Shown one piece after another: positions 23,704 through 34,680 of a stretch of 60,000 bases of DNA. The stretch is from Symsagittifera roscoffensis. Lineage: Eukaryota > Xenacoelomorpha > Acoela > Convolutidae. Within the stretch, counting starts at the first letter, position 1, and every line of letters starts with the position of its first letter. The stretch spans positions 36,359,888 to 36,419,887 of the forward strand of contig NC_087065.1 in NCBI RefSeq assembly GCF_963678635.1, given 5' to 3'. The position numbers were made by a program, and so were the translations under genes. The notes under the pieces were generated by a model that did no database searches, was not told the DNA's origin, and was given only the letters and a program-made list of their open reading frames with translations.

Positions 23704-25018
23704 CAACAAGACTGCTCGTATCAGGGCAAGGCCTTGAATTTTCCGATTGCCCCTAAAGGTCTATGGTGCAGTAATAACATGAAAAAATTAGAAATGAAAT
23801 CTAATAAAAAAACTGATTTTTTTTTTTTAATTCGACAATTTTTTTGAAATTCATCTCCCCACATGCCATATAAAGTGCAAAGTGATAAATTTTGCTCCTA
23901 GTAACAAATCAATTATGGCGAATAAGAGTCCTTTAACCAATTTGGAACGATTTCTAAGACGGATTAAATCTCCGCTTACTTGATATTAGCGCGAATTATA
24001 TCGCACGTTAATTATCCCAAATTGACCAAAATCGCAATCTTTAAACCCCCATAACTTTACAAAAAAAGATCACAGGTAAAATATTTTATCATTTTTAAAC
24101 TCAGAGCAACAATATCTTTCGAATGATAAAAAAACCGCTAAAAATGCTAGTTACAAAGTCGAAATTTGTCTGAAGAAAAAAAACCCACCTCGAGCACAAA
24201 TATTTCGTTACTTTCGTTGCGAAAGTCGGAAAAAAAATGTTGACAATAAAAATAGGGTTTCTTAGCTCTTTATTGGATTTTCGCTAACTTTTTGGCACGT
24301 TTTATAGCTATCTGAAAACTAAGCGCAAGTAATGACGTCATGGCGTCACGCTCGCTTCTACATCAAGACGTCATGACCCGTGCGTCATCAAGTTAGTGCA
24401 ATACATTGATTAGATATGCAAGGGATTACGAACATTCGAATACTGCACATACAATTAACTTTGTTGAACGATTCTATTTCTTAGCTCTGTTTTGTTCCGA
24501 CTTTCGATACGAAAGTAACGGAATATTTGTGCTCGAAGTGGGTTTTTTTTTCTTCAGACAAATTTCGACTTTTTACCTAGCCATTTTTGACGAAATTTTT
24601 TTTTATCAATCAGAACGTATTGTTGTACTGAGCTTAAATTTGAGAAGATATTTTACCTGTGATCATTTTGCCTAAATTTATGGAGGTTTAAAGGTTGTCA
24701 TTTTGGCCAACTCGGGACAATTAACGCGCGATATATTTCGCGCTATTAACGCGTAAGCGGAGAATTAATCCGTCTCAGAAATTGTTCCAAATTATCTGCA
24801 AGAAGCTTATTTGCCATAATTGATTTGTTACAAGGAGCGTCATCTGTTCTTTTGTAGTTTATATGGCGTGTGGAGGATGATTTTCATAGAAAAATTTCAA
24901 ATTTTAGAATTGTTTTTACAATCAATTTGTTAATGATATTTATGTTATTACTACTCCATAAACGTTAAACGGATGTCGGAACATTCAGGGCTTCGCCCTG
25001 ATACGAGCAGTCTTGTTT
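23704..25018. mobile_element. Complete family A fold-back element with ~525-bp arms
   Basis: The left arm (about 23,704-24,230) starts AACAAGACTGCTCGTATCAG. The right arm (about 24,497-25,018) is its reverse complement, ending CTGATACGAGCAGTCTTGT. Paired internal landmarks are the ACATGCCATATAAAG/TATATGGCGTGTGG block, AAGACGGATTAAATCTCCGC, and GAGCACAAATATT next to the TTCGTTGCGAAAG motif. The unique centre of about 265 bp has no open frame, but carries several TGACGTCA-type palindromes. Solo arms of the same family occur at 10.0, 11.1, 17.2 and 31.7 kb. No transposase is encoded. A target-site duplication is not obvious. Confidence 0.85.
24333..24392. promoter_or_regulatory. Cluster of CRE-like TGACGTCA sites in the fold-back centre
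   Basis: TGACGTCA (24,333-24,340) is followed by GGCGTCAC, GACGTCATGAC and TGCGTCATC within 60 bases. TGACGTCA is the consensus recognition site of CREB/ATF-type bZIP factors. Here it sits in the only unique, relatively GC-rich part of an otherwise coding-free transposon. Regulatory activity is a guess from the motif alone. Confidence 0.3.
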
Positions 25019-25022
25019 AAAC

Positions 25023-25382
25023 TTGTTTTGGATGGGACGCACTAAACTTAACGAAACTGAGGCTTGGCAGGGAGAATGTTTGTTGGTAAAAGAAATTGGT
25101 GAAGACTGGTGGCACTGCAGGCACTGTCTTTTGACAAAGAAAACTAAAAACTTGAAAAATAGTTGCTTTTTAAGGAGCGCCAAACGCCATTTTTGGGCTG
25201 TTCATAGAGACATATTCGACAAAATTACGTCTTTTGAGAAAGAAAATTTTTCCCAATTACGTCTAGCGAACTACATGACTATCGTTACTGAAACTGAGCA
25301 GTTTAAAAGAGAAAAGATAGTACGTTTTGCTCAAACCGTCTTACCCATAAACGTGTTCCGCGCCGAAAATACGACATTATGA
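25023..25382 (+). CDS. BED-zinc-finger-like protein fragment
   Basis: This 119-codon frame contains C32-x2-C35 followed by H56-x4-H61, with aromatic WW just before the first cysteine (WWHCRHC) and SAKRHFWAVHRD at the histidines. That spacing and composition fit a BED-type C2H2 zinc finger, a DNA-binding domain found in hAT transposases and in proteins derived from them. The rest (residues 64-119) is charged and probably helical, without a catalytic motif. The frame begins only five bases after the end of the fold-back element at 25,018 and has no canonical upstream context. It may therefore be an exon or a transposase remnant whose 5' part was displaced by the insertion. No downstream dimerisation (hATC) domain is visible. 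Confidence 0.5.
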   Translation: MFWMGRTKLNETEAWQGECLLVKEIGEDWWHCRHCLLTKKTKNLKNSCFLRSAKRHFWAVHRDIFDKITSFEKENFSQLRLANYMTIVTETEQFKREKIVRFAQTVLPINVFRAENTTL

Positions 25383-26335
25383 AAGTCATGAAACTTATGA
25401 AAGTACCCAAATTGCCTAACTACAAAACAATACAGGACGATAGGGCGTAGTTATAATCGGAGTGCATTGCAAAAATAAAACATAAAGATTTTTTTTGGAA
25501 TGCAACTCGATCGTTAGACAAACGTGAGAGGTGAGTCTGTACTTCGTTTTTTTTTTGTTCTAAATCGAGTCACACATGCAATAAATTGTGAATGAAACAA
25601 ACAAAAAGTCGCAACTTTTTCAAAAAAGATATGCTGTTTGGTCATCACTGCAGTCGGCCCTATTTTGCAATTGCAAATTAAAAACGAAAAATCAGGATGG
25701 ATGTGGCTGGGTTGTCCTTGGTTTAATCCTAAAGTATGTCGATCCGAGTCTGTTAGCTTGTCAAATTGGCTGTCTAAGTTGAAGTTGTCAGCTGTAGAGA
25801 TGACGTTCGTAGGCTGTCAAGATGAAATTAATCTGGTTTCCTGAGGTAACTTTTCAAAGTATCGGCTTCTTAATTGCAATATGAAGTCTGCTGGTTGATC
25901 CTTGTCGACATGAGATGGCTGCTACTGCAGACTTCAGATCTGGTGAGTTAAGGAGATCGGATCGTCATTGCTGTCTGCTAATGAAAGTAGTTTTTGCTTG
26001 TTGTAGTTGATTATTGTCAAATAAGATTGGCCAGTCGTTTTCTGTATTCAAGTAATTGCAAGTTGGAGCAGTGTACTTGCTTACACAATCACGCATACAG
26101 AAGAAGAGAGCCTAAAAAAATTGTTTCAAACATAATAAGAAAATGATCCCGGTAAAACAAACTGTTGTTAGATATTCGGTGTCACTGTCATGCAAGACGT
26201 ATTTATAGTATAGGAGTTTTGTCGTTGGATTATATCGGAACTCATTTTGGAAGGTTACGCTGGCATGCTCTTTCTCATGTACTTTTCATGCTGTCGACGT
26301 TGGAGAGGGTAATATAGGTTGACAGGCTGAATGCT
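25383..26335. other. No gene recognised
   Basis: This is less AT-rich than the first 25 kb. Overlapping plus-strand frames of 64-68 codons at 25,588-25,844 show no motif. It may hold the decayed 3' part of the BEL/Pao element that lies immediately to the right on the minus strand, but I could not recognise an LTR. Confidence 0.4.
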
Positions 26336-28901
26336 CTATTCTGGTGCGGGTTGTTGAATGTAGAAGTCTGGACAAATAAGGGCGAGACGTATTGTTGGGA
26401 TTTGAACACTTCCACGGCGGGTTTTAAGGTTATCTTGTCGTATTACATGATCAGCTGATGAAAATCTGTATTTTTGGGGAACCCAGTGCCCATAATCCTC
26501 AAGGAGACGGGTTGTCCATTTCTGACCGGGGTGCAGAGTTGGGATGAACACTTTCAGAAGGCGTTTCTAAACATAATATGAATACTGCTGTACAAAATTC
26601 TACTGCTTTATTAAAGTTGATGCCTGTGAAATGTGTCTTAGAAGCGTGCTGGCTAACTTTATTTGTAGAGTGAAATGATTTGAGGCTAGGGCTTCGAGAT
26701 TGTTTGGGGAAGACGAAAAAACGCGATGAGTCGTGCGTTCATAGACTCTTCAATTTTGCACATAAAATAATTCAAAGTAGCATCTGTAAGAACGTTTTAT
26801 CCAATGCTGCCCAAAGACGGAATTTTAAACGCTATGGATGAGACTTTCCCAGATGCCACCAAAACGTAGTGCATAGGCGGGATTGAATTCTTAAGATATC
26901 TGGCGGTTTCCAAAAATTTCTCTTCTTGGCATCAGAACTTTTTGTGCCACGCTGAAATTTTTTGCGTTCTAGGAGTGGTTTTCTGAAGGGCTGCGTCTTC
27001 TTGCAAAGAAGCGGCAAAGGGCTGTAAGAGTTGCGTCTGATTATGCTCATGATGCACTTCCAGATGATTTGCCATGCACATAATAATGAAATGCGTATCG
27101 TTTGTTATAGGTGATTGAGATGCTTGACGCTGGAAGTTTCCGAAAAATTAAAGACCAAATTCCATAAGAGGATCTAGTTTATCCGATGAAAACCCACCTG
27201 ATCGGAAAGGAGACATTTCAGGTAGGTGTCCATTGGCATGCTAGCGTCGACAGTCATAATAACTGTTCAACCTTTACGTATCCAGCTGAGGGAATGCAAT
27301 AGTCAGCATGAAGTGTATTCCGGCGGGTATGTTTGATCCGGAAATACTCATTAAATGTGACTCAAGATGTGAACAGTTTGTATAAGGAGATAAACTGTTG
27401 GATGTTCTCCATCAAATATCATGAGATGCTTCGACGCAAGAGATGACTCGAAATAGAATTGACTTTTGTAGTCTTCCTTTGTTTCGCAGGATGTTCAACT
27501 CGTCCATGAAGAGGGAGAAAGTCGGATTCGCGGCAAAGTAGCAAATTTTTTTCTCTCTAGAACAACCACTTCGATCAGAAAAGAAACTTGATGTGATTTT
27601 TGCTGATAAATTTCCTCTGCCGAGAGTTCTGAGGTTCTGATGGATCAATTAAAGGTTCGCCGAAAGATTTTTTTTGCCGAGGGTTCTGAGGCTCTGATGG
27701 ATCGATTAAGGATTTGCCGAATTAATTTCTAAAAACTGCGACTGCAACTAGAGCAAAAGATATTGCGTGGAGATGGTTGTTCCACTGCAAAAGCGTTCGT
27801 TTTTGTTGCAGGAGCTGCTAAATGTGGTTTCAAGGAACGCTGTCACAAACATGAATGCTGCTGGTTGGGCAAACAGTTTTTGATATCACTGGAGTTGCAA
27901 CCATAATGTCTGTTATTTTCCACGGTGTCTAAGGTTGAGGCTGTTCGAAATGACGGTTTTTTCCAGGCATTTTCTGGCTGAAGAATGAAATCTTGAAAAC
28001 AATAAACTACTTAGGGAGAAGAGCCTGGCTGAAGAAATTGCTTATTTTAAAATCTGAAAAAGGGATTCCACGGTCTTCATCATCGGCTAGATTGAGGTAA
28101 ACTGGGCGGTGTTTCTGTTTACTGAGTCGATTGGGTGAACTCCAGTATCTCTGCTACACGATTTGCCACGGTTTGTCGTCTTTTGTCCGATCCTCTAACC
28201 CATTGCAAAGCTGTGCTACTTTCAGTCCAGAAATAAAGGTGGGTTAGAGAGAAGCGTTGTTGTTGCTTATTGAATCTAGCTAATAAAGCAACATACAGAG
28301 CTGCTCGGAGTTCCATTTTTATGATTTTGTGCTGTTTCAAAGGGCTACTAGGGCCCTGGTTTTCGAATTCGTAGTGTACACAAGGAATGCTACAGAAGCA
28401 AGAGCTGCTTGCCAGGCATCTGCGTAGATGAGCAGGAAATTTTGAAAACGTCTCTGCGTAACAATGGCAAGACAAGTAGAGCTTTTGAAGTTTTTCGGCT
28501 TCTTGAAGAGGTCCAAATGTGTTGTTATCCTTGGTTGTTTTGCGGTTGTTAACAGGTACAAAGAACATTTAGGAACTTATGAAGTCTTTCTGCTGTCAGT
28601 TCACTAAAATTTGTGGTCTGTCTGAAGCTTGATGCTGCGGTGACGAATTCTTTTGCTGCACTTGTTGCGCTTGTTGTCTGAAGCTTGTTGCTGCGGTGAC
28701 CAAAGCTGTGGAGGTTTTGTTGTTGATGAAAACTACTATGATGCTGTCTGTTGCAAGTGAAGCCTGTTGGCTTTGAATTACATTGTGTAATATTTGTTGT
28801 CCAAAAAAATTAGGACAAACGTTTTTTGCATTCATAAATTTTTGCGTTTTGTCATTTGTTAAAATTTTGAATTCAGAACACTGCGAGGATTGATGATCCA
28901 A
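26336..28901 (-). pseudogene. BEL/Pao retroelement pol remnant (RNase H, integrase, C-terminal domain)
   Basis: Read on the minus strand from right to left, the expected BEL/Pao order is preserved but broken by many stops and frameshifts. An RNase H start is seen near 28,360-28,440 (IYADAWQAALASVAFLVY). After a frame change come the ELRAAL and FWTESSTALQWV motifs and NRVAEI (28,119-28,320). A DEL.ILRNKGRLQKSIL segment (about 27,450-27,510) resembles the region preceding the integrase zinc finger. The FGGIWES motif is at about 26,841-26,863, and VLTDATLNYFMCKIEESMNA follows at about 26,735-26,805. The C-terminal RRGSVQIPTIRLAL segment lies within 26,336-26,551. Reverse transcriptase, protease and gag were not recognised. 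A Gln-rich stretch with a duplicated 28-bp segment lies at 28,596-28,720. No LTRs were found. The element is clearly non-functional. Confidence 0.8.
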
Positions 28902-29604
28902 ATCACAAAAAGCTCAAGTGCTCTTCTTTTTCCGTTTTAGGGTGTTTTCCGAAAAAACCTGTTTTAATGCTGTTTGTTAAAGTAATTTACTGTACTCACT
29001 GACTAGGTCATCCAATTTATTTCACATCCAGTGAATGTTGACATGAGGTCACGTCTGTGAGTTTTGCGTGAATATTTCGGTGAGGTACATCGTTGGTTCC
29101 ACAAGCTGCTTTAAAATTTTTGATTGTGACCTCTGCTAATTTAATTTCAGTTTACTCTTCCACAATGGCTGTTGTATATATAAAGCGAAAGTTATTTTCA
29201 CGTGATTAGGACATGGAAGAATAATTCTGCAAAGATATGTCAATATGTCAGTGAAATATGTGAGAACGTTCATAAAAAAATTGTAATTCCAGGGAAACTA
29301 GTAACCAATTATTCAAAAAAACTGTTTTTCCAAGGTTTTGCTATTGCAAAATTATCCCCGGCTAATCGTTTGGATGCAGAGCTGTGAATCTTCTACCGAA
29401 TCATCGATTCGCAGAAACGTTGAGCACCATGTAAACTCGAAATGTATGTAATCTGCTATATTTCAAGCTTTTCTGATTATATAGTTACTTGGTTTCTAGA
29501 AAGATAACAGTTTCATTTTTTCGTGTTCCCAATCCAAAGTCAAGTAACTTCTGTCAACCTTAATAACAACACACATATGCCTTGATGTCGTTGAGGCTGG
29601 GAAT
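28902..29604. other. No gene recognised
   Basis: AT-rich sequence leading to the assembly gap. The end (about 29,500-29,600) resembles 23,400-23,570: both contain TTCGT.TTCCCAAT and GCCTTGATGT.GTTGAG.CTG. An unidentified dispersed repeat is likely. Confidence 0.45.
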
Positions 29605-29804
29605 NNNNNNNNNNNNNNNNNNNNNNNNNNNNNNNNNNNNNNNNNNNNNNNNNNNNNNNNNNNNNNNNNNNNNNNNNNNNNNNNNNNNNNNNNNNNNNNN
29701 NNNNNNNNNNNNNNNNNNNNNNNNNNNNNNNNNNNNNNNNNNNNNNNNNNNNNNNNNNNNNNNNNNNNNNNNNNNNNNNNNNNNNNNNNNNNNNNNNNNN
29801 NNNN
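29605..29804. other. Assembly gap (200 N)
   Basis: Exactly 200 undetermined bases. The round number suggests an arbitrary scaffold gap, so the true distance between the flanks is unknown. The gap lies beside a minisatellite and a long microsatellite, which are likely causes of the break. Confidence 0.99.
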
Positions 29805-29924
29805 GTGTTCAATTTAACACCAAAATCAATTTAACACGATCTCAACAAGGGTTGTGAGATCCTGTCGATAGCACTTGTTTGCTTTGGAAGAGCCCGGGTG
29901 AGGTGCTCGACTTATGTTGCGACT

Positions 29925-30475
29925 TTGAAAGTCGAGCATGTACAGTTTTGCCTCTGAAATTCCGCGGTTGAAAAGCAATTTTAAGTCGAGCACTGAATCG
30001 GAACATACCCGATTCCGATCGAGAGAGTCGAAATATATTTATGAGCGGTCAAAAAAACATTTTTTAAAAATTTGTCTGTCGAGAAAGTCGAGACAGTCGA
30101 GACATATCAACTTTTGGTCGAGAAAGTCGAAACGTATCTATGCGACGTCTAACAAACAATTTTTTTTTTAATTGTCGGTCGAGAAATTCACATTATACTT
30201 AATTTTGGTCAAGAAAAACTAAATATATCTATGCGGGGTCGAACAATCAAATTTAAAAAAAATGTCGATAGAGAAAGTCGACAAAGATGAAAAAAATTGA
30301 AACATATCTGAACTGGGTCGCTCAAAGTCCAACACTTTTTTGTTGGGCCGAGAAAGTTGAAACATACCAAAGTTTGGTCGAGAAAGTCATATCATAACGA
30401 CACTTGGCCGATACAGTCGAAAAATACCAATTTTTGGTCGATAAAATTTTAACATAAATCGAGCAGCTCGATCCG
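29925..30475. repeat. GGTCGAGAAAGTCGAAACATA minisatellite array
   Basis: The plus strand repeats variants of GGTCGAGAAAGTCGAAACAT, each followed by an A/T-rich spacer, roughly every 45-65 bases (for example near 30,075, 30,117, 30,178, 30,260, 30,345, 30,379). Spacer lengths vary and the units are diverged. Related units occur at 15.3-15.5 kb. The array runs directly into the (GA)n tract. Confidence 0.8.
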
Positions 30476-30489
30476 AGAGAAAGAGAGAT

Positions 30490-30581
<92 letters not shown>

Positions 30582-30625
30582 GAGAGACATAGAGAAAAAG
30601 AGAGGGGAGAGAGAGGAGAGATAGT

Positions 30626-30664
<39 letters not shown>

Positions 30665-30681
30665 AAGAGAAAGAAAGAAAG

Positions 30682-30712
<31 letters not shown>

Positions 30713-30826
30713 GAGAAGAGAAGAGAAGAGAAGAGAGTGAGAGAGAGAGGAGAGAGAGAAAAAAAAAGAGAGAGAGAGTGATAAACAGAGAGGGAGAGAG
30801 GATAGAGAGGGAGGAGATAGAGAGGA

Positions 30827-30864
<38 letters not shown>

Positions 30865-31050
30865 AAGGAGAGAGAGAGAGAGAGGAGGAGGAGGAGAGAG
30901 AGGAGATAGAGAGCAGATATAGATTGAGAGATATAGAGAGAGAGAAAGAGAGAGAGAGGAGAGGAAGAGAGAGAGGGAGAGAGAGGAGAGGGAGAGAGAG
31001 AGAGAGAGATGAGAGAGGAAGAGAGAGAGAGATAGAGAGCAGATATAGAT

Positions 31051-31084
<34 letters not shown>

Positions 31085-31198
31085 GGGGAGAGAGAGGAGA
31101 GAGGAAGAGAGAGAGATAGAGAGCAGATATAGATAGAGAGATTTAGATAGAGAGAGAGAGAGACAGAAAGAGAGAGCATGAGAGAGAGAGAGGAGAGA

Positions 31199-31245
<47 letters not shown>

Positions 31246-31450
31246 GAGAGAGAGAGAGAGAGAGAGAGAGTGAGAGAGAGAGAGAGGGGGAGAGAGGAGA
31301 GGGAGAGAAGATAGAGAGTGAGGAGATAGAGAGGAGTGATAAAGAGAGAAGAGAGAGAGAGAGAGTGTGCGTGAGAGGAGAGAGAGAGAGAGAGATAGAG
31401 AGAGCGAGAGAGAGAGGGAGAGAGAGACAAAGAAGAGGGAGAGAGAGACT
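30476..31450. repeat. (GA)n microsatellite, ~970 bp, compound
   Basis: The tract is almost pure AG/GAG/GGAGA with islands of GATA. A longer motif, GAGCAGATATAGAT, recurs near 30,911, 31,037 and 31,124, so part of the tract has been amplified in blocks of about 85-125 bp. Minus-strand open frames rich in Ser and Leu (up to 316 codons) are only translations of (CT)n and are not genes. Confidence 0.97.
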
Positions 31451-31674
31451 CTAAAACAGTTAGGAAATGTGAATAAAGGCACGTTTAAAAACTCCTACAA
31501 CGTTTGACTTTAAAGTGATCTCGTGATGAAACCTATAGGTTTTCATTCGGATTCTAAAACGCCAAAATATTCATTTCAGAGTAGAGAAAACCTGGTCTGA
31601 TCTTAGGCAATTTTCAGACTAGATTCGACAAAATTTTCAGTAAAAATGACATCTCGCCTAGATCGTGCAATCAC

Positions 31675-31857
31675 CGATTTGTACTTTATATGGCGTGTGG
31701 GGGGATGATTTTCATTAAAAATTTATAAGTTTAGAAAAAAAATGTTTCATTCTATTTTATTTCATGAAATGTTTTCATGTTTTTACTGCTGCTCCATAAA
31801 CCTTCAAAAGCAGTCGGAACATTCAAGGCTTCGCCCTGATACGAGCAGTCTTGTCTA
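31675..31857. mobile_element. Family A fold-back arm fragment
   Basis: The right-hand terminus of family A lies in reverse orientation. TATATGGCGTGTGGGGGGAT near 31,686 leads to GTCGGAACATTCAAGGCTTC and the end CGAGCAGTCTTGT. Only about 180 bp remain, and the inner part of the arm is missing. Confidence 0.75.
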
Positions 31858-31971
31858 CATTTGAGCTCAAATGACGATTTAGTGGGTGCCATATACGCGC
31901 ATTAGAGAGCAGTTTTGTAGTTTTTGTAATGTAGCCATGAAAGAATAAAGGAGGATTTTGCTTGCCATTAT

Positions 31972-32459
31972 ATTTGTTCCAACTTTCGGAATTTTTCTGA
32001 TCGGTGTGGTTTTTTTATTCAGTCAATTTTCACCGATCGAAATAATAATTTTCTACAAAAAATTTTTTATACCCCATTGAAGATATTGACTTCCTGATTT
32101 CAGACGTAAAAAGATATTTTACCTCCGATTATTTTTTTTGAGTTCTGGCTGTTTGAAAATAGCCAAATTTGCCATGTTCTGGACTAAATTATGCTCGCTT
32201 TTAAGAGGTATTCATAATGCTGAGAGCGTAACGCGAATTACTTTGGCGAGGCGAAATATCCCGCACATTAAAATCGTTCCAAATTGAATTGAGGCTGTCT
32301 AATTGGTCGTATTAATTTCGTACGACTCAAAGTTTTACACTTTGTTAATGACCAAAATGTAAGGGATTTCAAAATTTTCTTTTCCCAAAAACTATTTGAA
32401 ATGAATTAAGGGACAGGCGGAACTGTTAGGGCTTTGCCCTGATATACGAGCAGTCTTGT
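31972..32459. mobile_element. Family B fold-back arm
   Basis: It closely matches 8,396-8,855, from GGTGTGGTTTTTTTATTCAG through GAGAGCGTAACGCGA and GGTCGTATTAATTTCGTACG to CCCTGATATACGAGCAGTCT. Families A and B share only the outermost 45 bases or so. That suggests they are mobilised by the same enzyme while their inner arms differ. Confidence 0.7.
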
Positions 32460-33808
32460 TTCATTTTACTTTGCTTCACCAGCACTTCTGACTCACTATA
32501 CTGCTGGCGGTGAAAAAAAATCTACTAAGTTTGAAGTGTTTAAGGAAGGATATAAACGAAAAAGAGCAGCACAAGTTGACAGAACATAAGTTTTTGGCCA
32601 AGGAAGCGCAAAGCTAAGTTTTGAAAATTAATATTCTTTGAAAAAAAAAGTTATTCCGTCTAAATATAAGCTTTGCCAATCATAGCACTTGCTATTAGAG
32701 TTCGCGGTACGCTCTCAAAATTATACCTTAAAACAAAAAGTTTCAAACCGGCTTGTCTCGACACTGAGATAGGATTTTTCTTTGATACATCACTCGACTG
32801 GTACCTGATTTCGGGTGAAAAAAATAACAAAAAAATAACAAAACAACCGAATACAAAATTTCTCCCCATTTTCAATGGTCGGAACAATGACGTATAATTG
32901 AAATTTTTGAACATATAGCTCGCCAGATTCTCTGGATGCTCGGACCTCACAAGACTATGCCTGAGCTGCAAACGGTTAATCTGAGGGTCACTGACCCCTT
33001 GGAGGTAGAAGTATGTCGCGATTTAGTTCGAGGATTCGGTTTGATTGCGCTATCGGCTTATTTCTAATCATGGAATTTAAAACAGTTGCAGATCTTCAGA
33101 ATTGTACTTTATCATAGAAAATGAATTGTTGTGACCTTTATGAAAAAAATTCTAAAAAACTGCTCACCTCATTAAAAATTGCAAAAAAAAATCCGAAAGT
33201 TTTCTCAATTGATATGCAAACTTTCCTAGTTGATTAAAACTTCTACCACGGAAAATTTTTAATTTAAGCTCAACTTATGATATTATCTTTTCATAAATGA
33301 TTGTTCTCCATCGTAGAAGAACTAGCGGTGTCAAAGAATGAACTTTTTGGGACCTTCTTTTTGTCTAACTTCGCAAAAAATGTTGAACCAACAATCAAGT
33401 TTTGTACATGTGAGTGAATAGAATTAGCAGCAAAGTCAAAAAGCGCTCTTAAAATTTTCTGGTTCGAACTTAATGTTGGAATTAGATGAAATTTCGACTT
33501 CGTTAAAATTTCACTTCGTCAAAAGTTTAATATTGTGAAAAAAACACTTAATTTTTGTCTCTGGGTATACTTTTGAAAAGTCATCAGGCAATTTTGGAGG
33601 CGGCATTCATAATTATTGACGCCCGATATATGCTACTATGCAACAAAAGCCGATCAACTTTTCGGAATTTGTTTGAGACGTCTCCTTAATGAAAAGGTTA
33701 AGCTCTTCATATGGCCATGGTCGGAAAATTTCATTGCTAAAACAACTTTATTTCACTAAAAAAATCATCACTGGTGGAACTATGGTTCACTTTCCTCGGG
33801 CTTCTGAA
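32460..33808. other. No gene recognised; contains one member of a direct-repeat pair
   Basis: AT-rich sequence. Positions 32,658-32,805 match 34,272-34,415 in direct orientation, sharing ATATAAGCTTTGCC, GCTATTAGAGTTCGCGGTAC and CACTGAGATAGG/TACTGAGATAGG. The rest is unassigned. Confidence 0.5.
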
Positions 33809-34238
33809 TTAGGGCGGATCTAACATTTTGCTCGAGGGAGGGGGGGGGGGGTGGGGGGGTATTTTCAAAAACAAATTCGAAATTTTTTTCGACTTCTTTT
33901 TAAGTTGACCAAATTGATTTTCTGAGCTCTCCCAAATCACTTAAAGACCCTATTTTGTCCCGTTGTTCTGCGCCACAGCCAAATTAAAAAAAAAACAGGC
34001 CAAAAAAGGCGTTTTTAGGCACTTTTTGGAAAATTTTGACCAAAACATTGCGTTTTTTTGGCGCGCGCTTCCCTCGAAATGAGTATATTTTGGCGCCAAA
34101 GGCGGCTTTAAAAAAACTTTAGGGTCAGTAAGCCAAAAATGGATACCTCAAAATAGTACAAAGGGGGGACCCGTTGGGTCGGCGGGGGGTCGAATCCCTG
34201 ATGAAGGAGGGCAACCGCCACCCTTAAATCCGCTGGTG
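33809..34238. mobile_element. Family C hAT-like MITE, reverse orientation
   Basis: The left end AGGGCGGATCTAA and right end TTAAATCCGCTGG are diverged family C termini. The interior is the reverse complement of the 21.7-kb copy, with GGCGTTTTTAGGCACTTTTT and a GTCGAATCCCTGATGAAGGA block. The flanks read CTTCTGAA on the left and CTTCTGAC on the right, agreeing at seven of eight positions, as expected for a hAT target-site duplication. A G-run of about 20 bases follows the left end. Confidence 0.75.
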
Positions 34239-34559
34239 CTTCTGACTCACTGCTGACAACTAAATTTTTTTGGCCTTAATATAAGCTTTGCCGATTATAG
34301 GACCTGCTATTAGAGTTCGCGGTACGTGCTCAAAATTAGACTTCAGAGGAAAAATTTCAAACCTGCTTTTCTCGATACTGAGATAGGGCTTTTCTTTCAT
34401 ATATCACACGACCCAATCTGGTGATTTTTTGGTTTTTTGCCAACTTATCCATGAGAGAAAGTACCAACAAGCGAGCTGTTCATCTCTTTGGGGATTAGCG
34501 CTGCTGTACCCTTAATAGCTAACCACATGCAACAATTTGGTTATTTTTGGTGGTGAATG

Positions 34560-34645
34560 TTGTTTCACCCTGAAGCAACGAGCTCTGATCATGGTGGGCA
34601 TCGAACCCCCGACCCTTTGACTAAAAAGCGGAGACTTCACCACCG
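34560..34645 (-). repeat. tRNA-related (SINE-like) sequence
   Basis: On the minus strand a B-box-like GGGTTCGATGCCC sits about 35 bases downstream of GGTGGTGAAGTCTCCGC, which could be a worn A-box. The TTTTAGTCAAAG between them might be a degenerate anticodon arm. The acceptor ends do not pair convincingly, so a working tRNA is unlikely. I consider a tRNA pseudogene or SINE head most plausible. Confidence 0.35.
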
Positions 34646-34680
34646 CCTCCCTCAACGTTTTATACCTATTTGAACTTTAG

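Noticed and set aside
30387-31482. Long minus-strand open frames (up to 316 codons) rich in Ser and Leu
   Set aside because: They are translations of the (CT)n strand of the GA microsatellite and have no protein-like composition beyond that.
34560-34645. Functional tRNA gene on the minus strand
   Set aside because: Only the T-arm/B-box is good. The A-box is degenerate, the anticodon loop length is wrong, and the acceptor stem does not pair.
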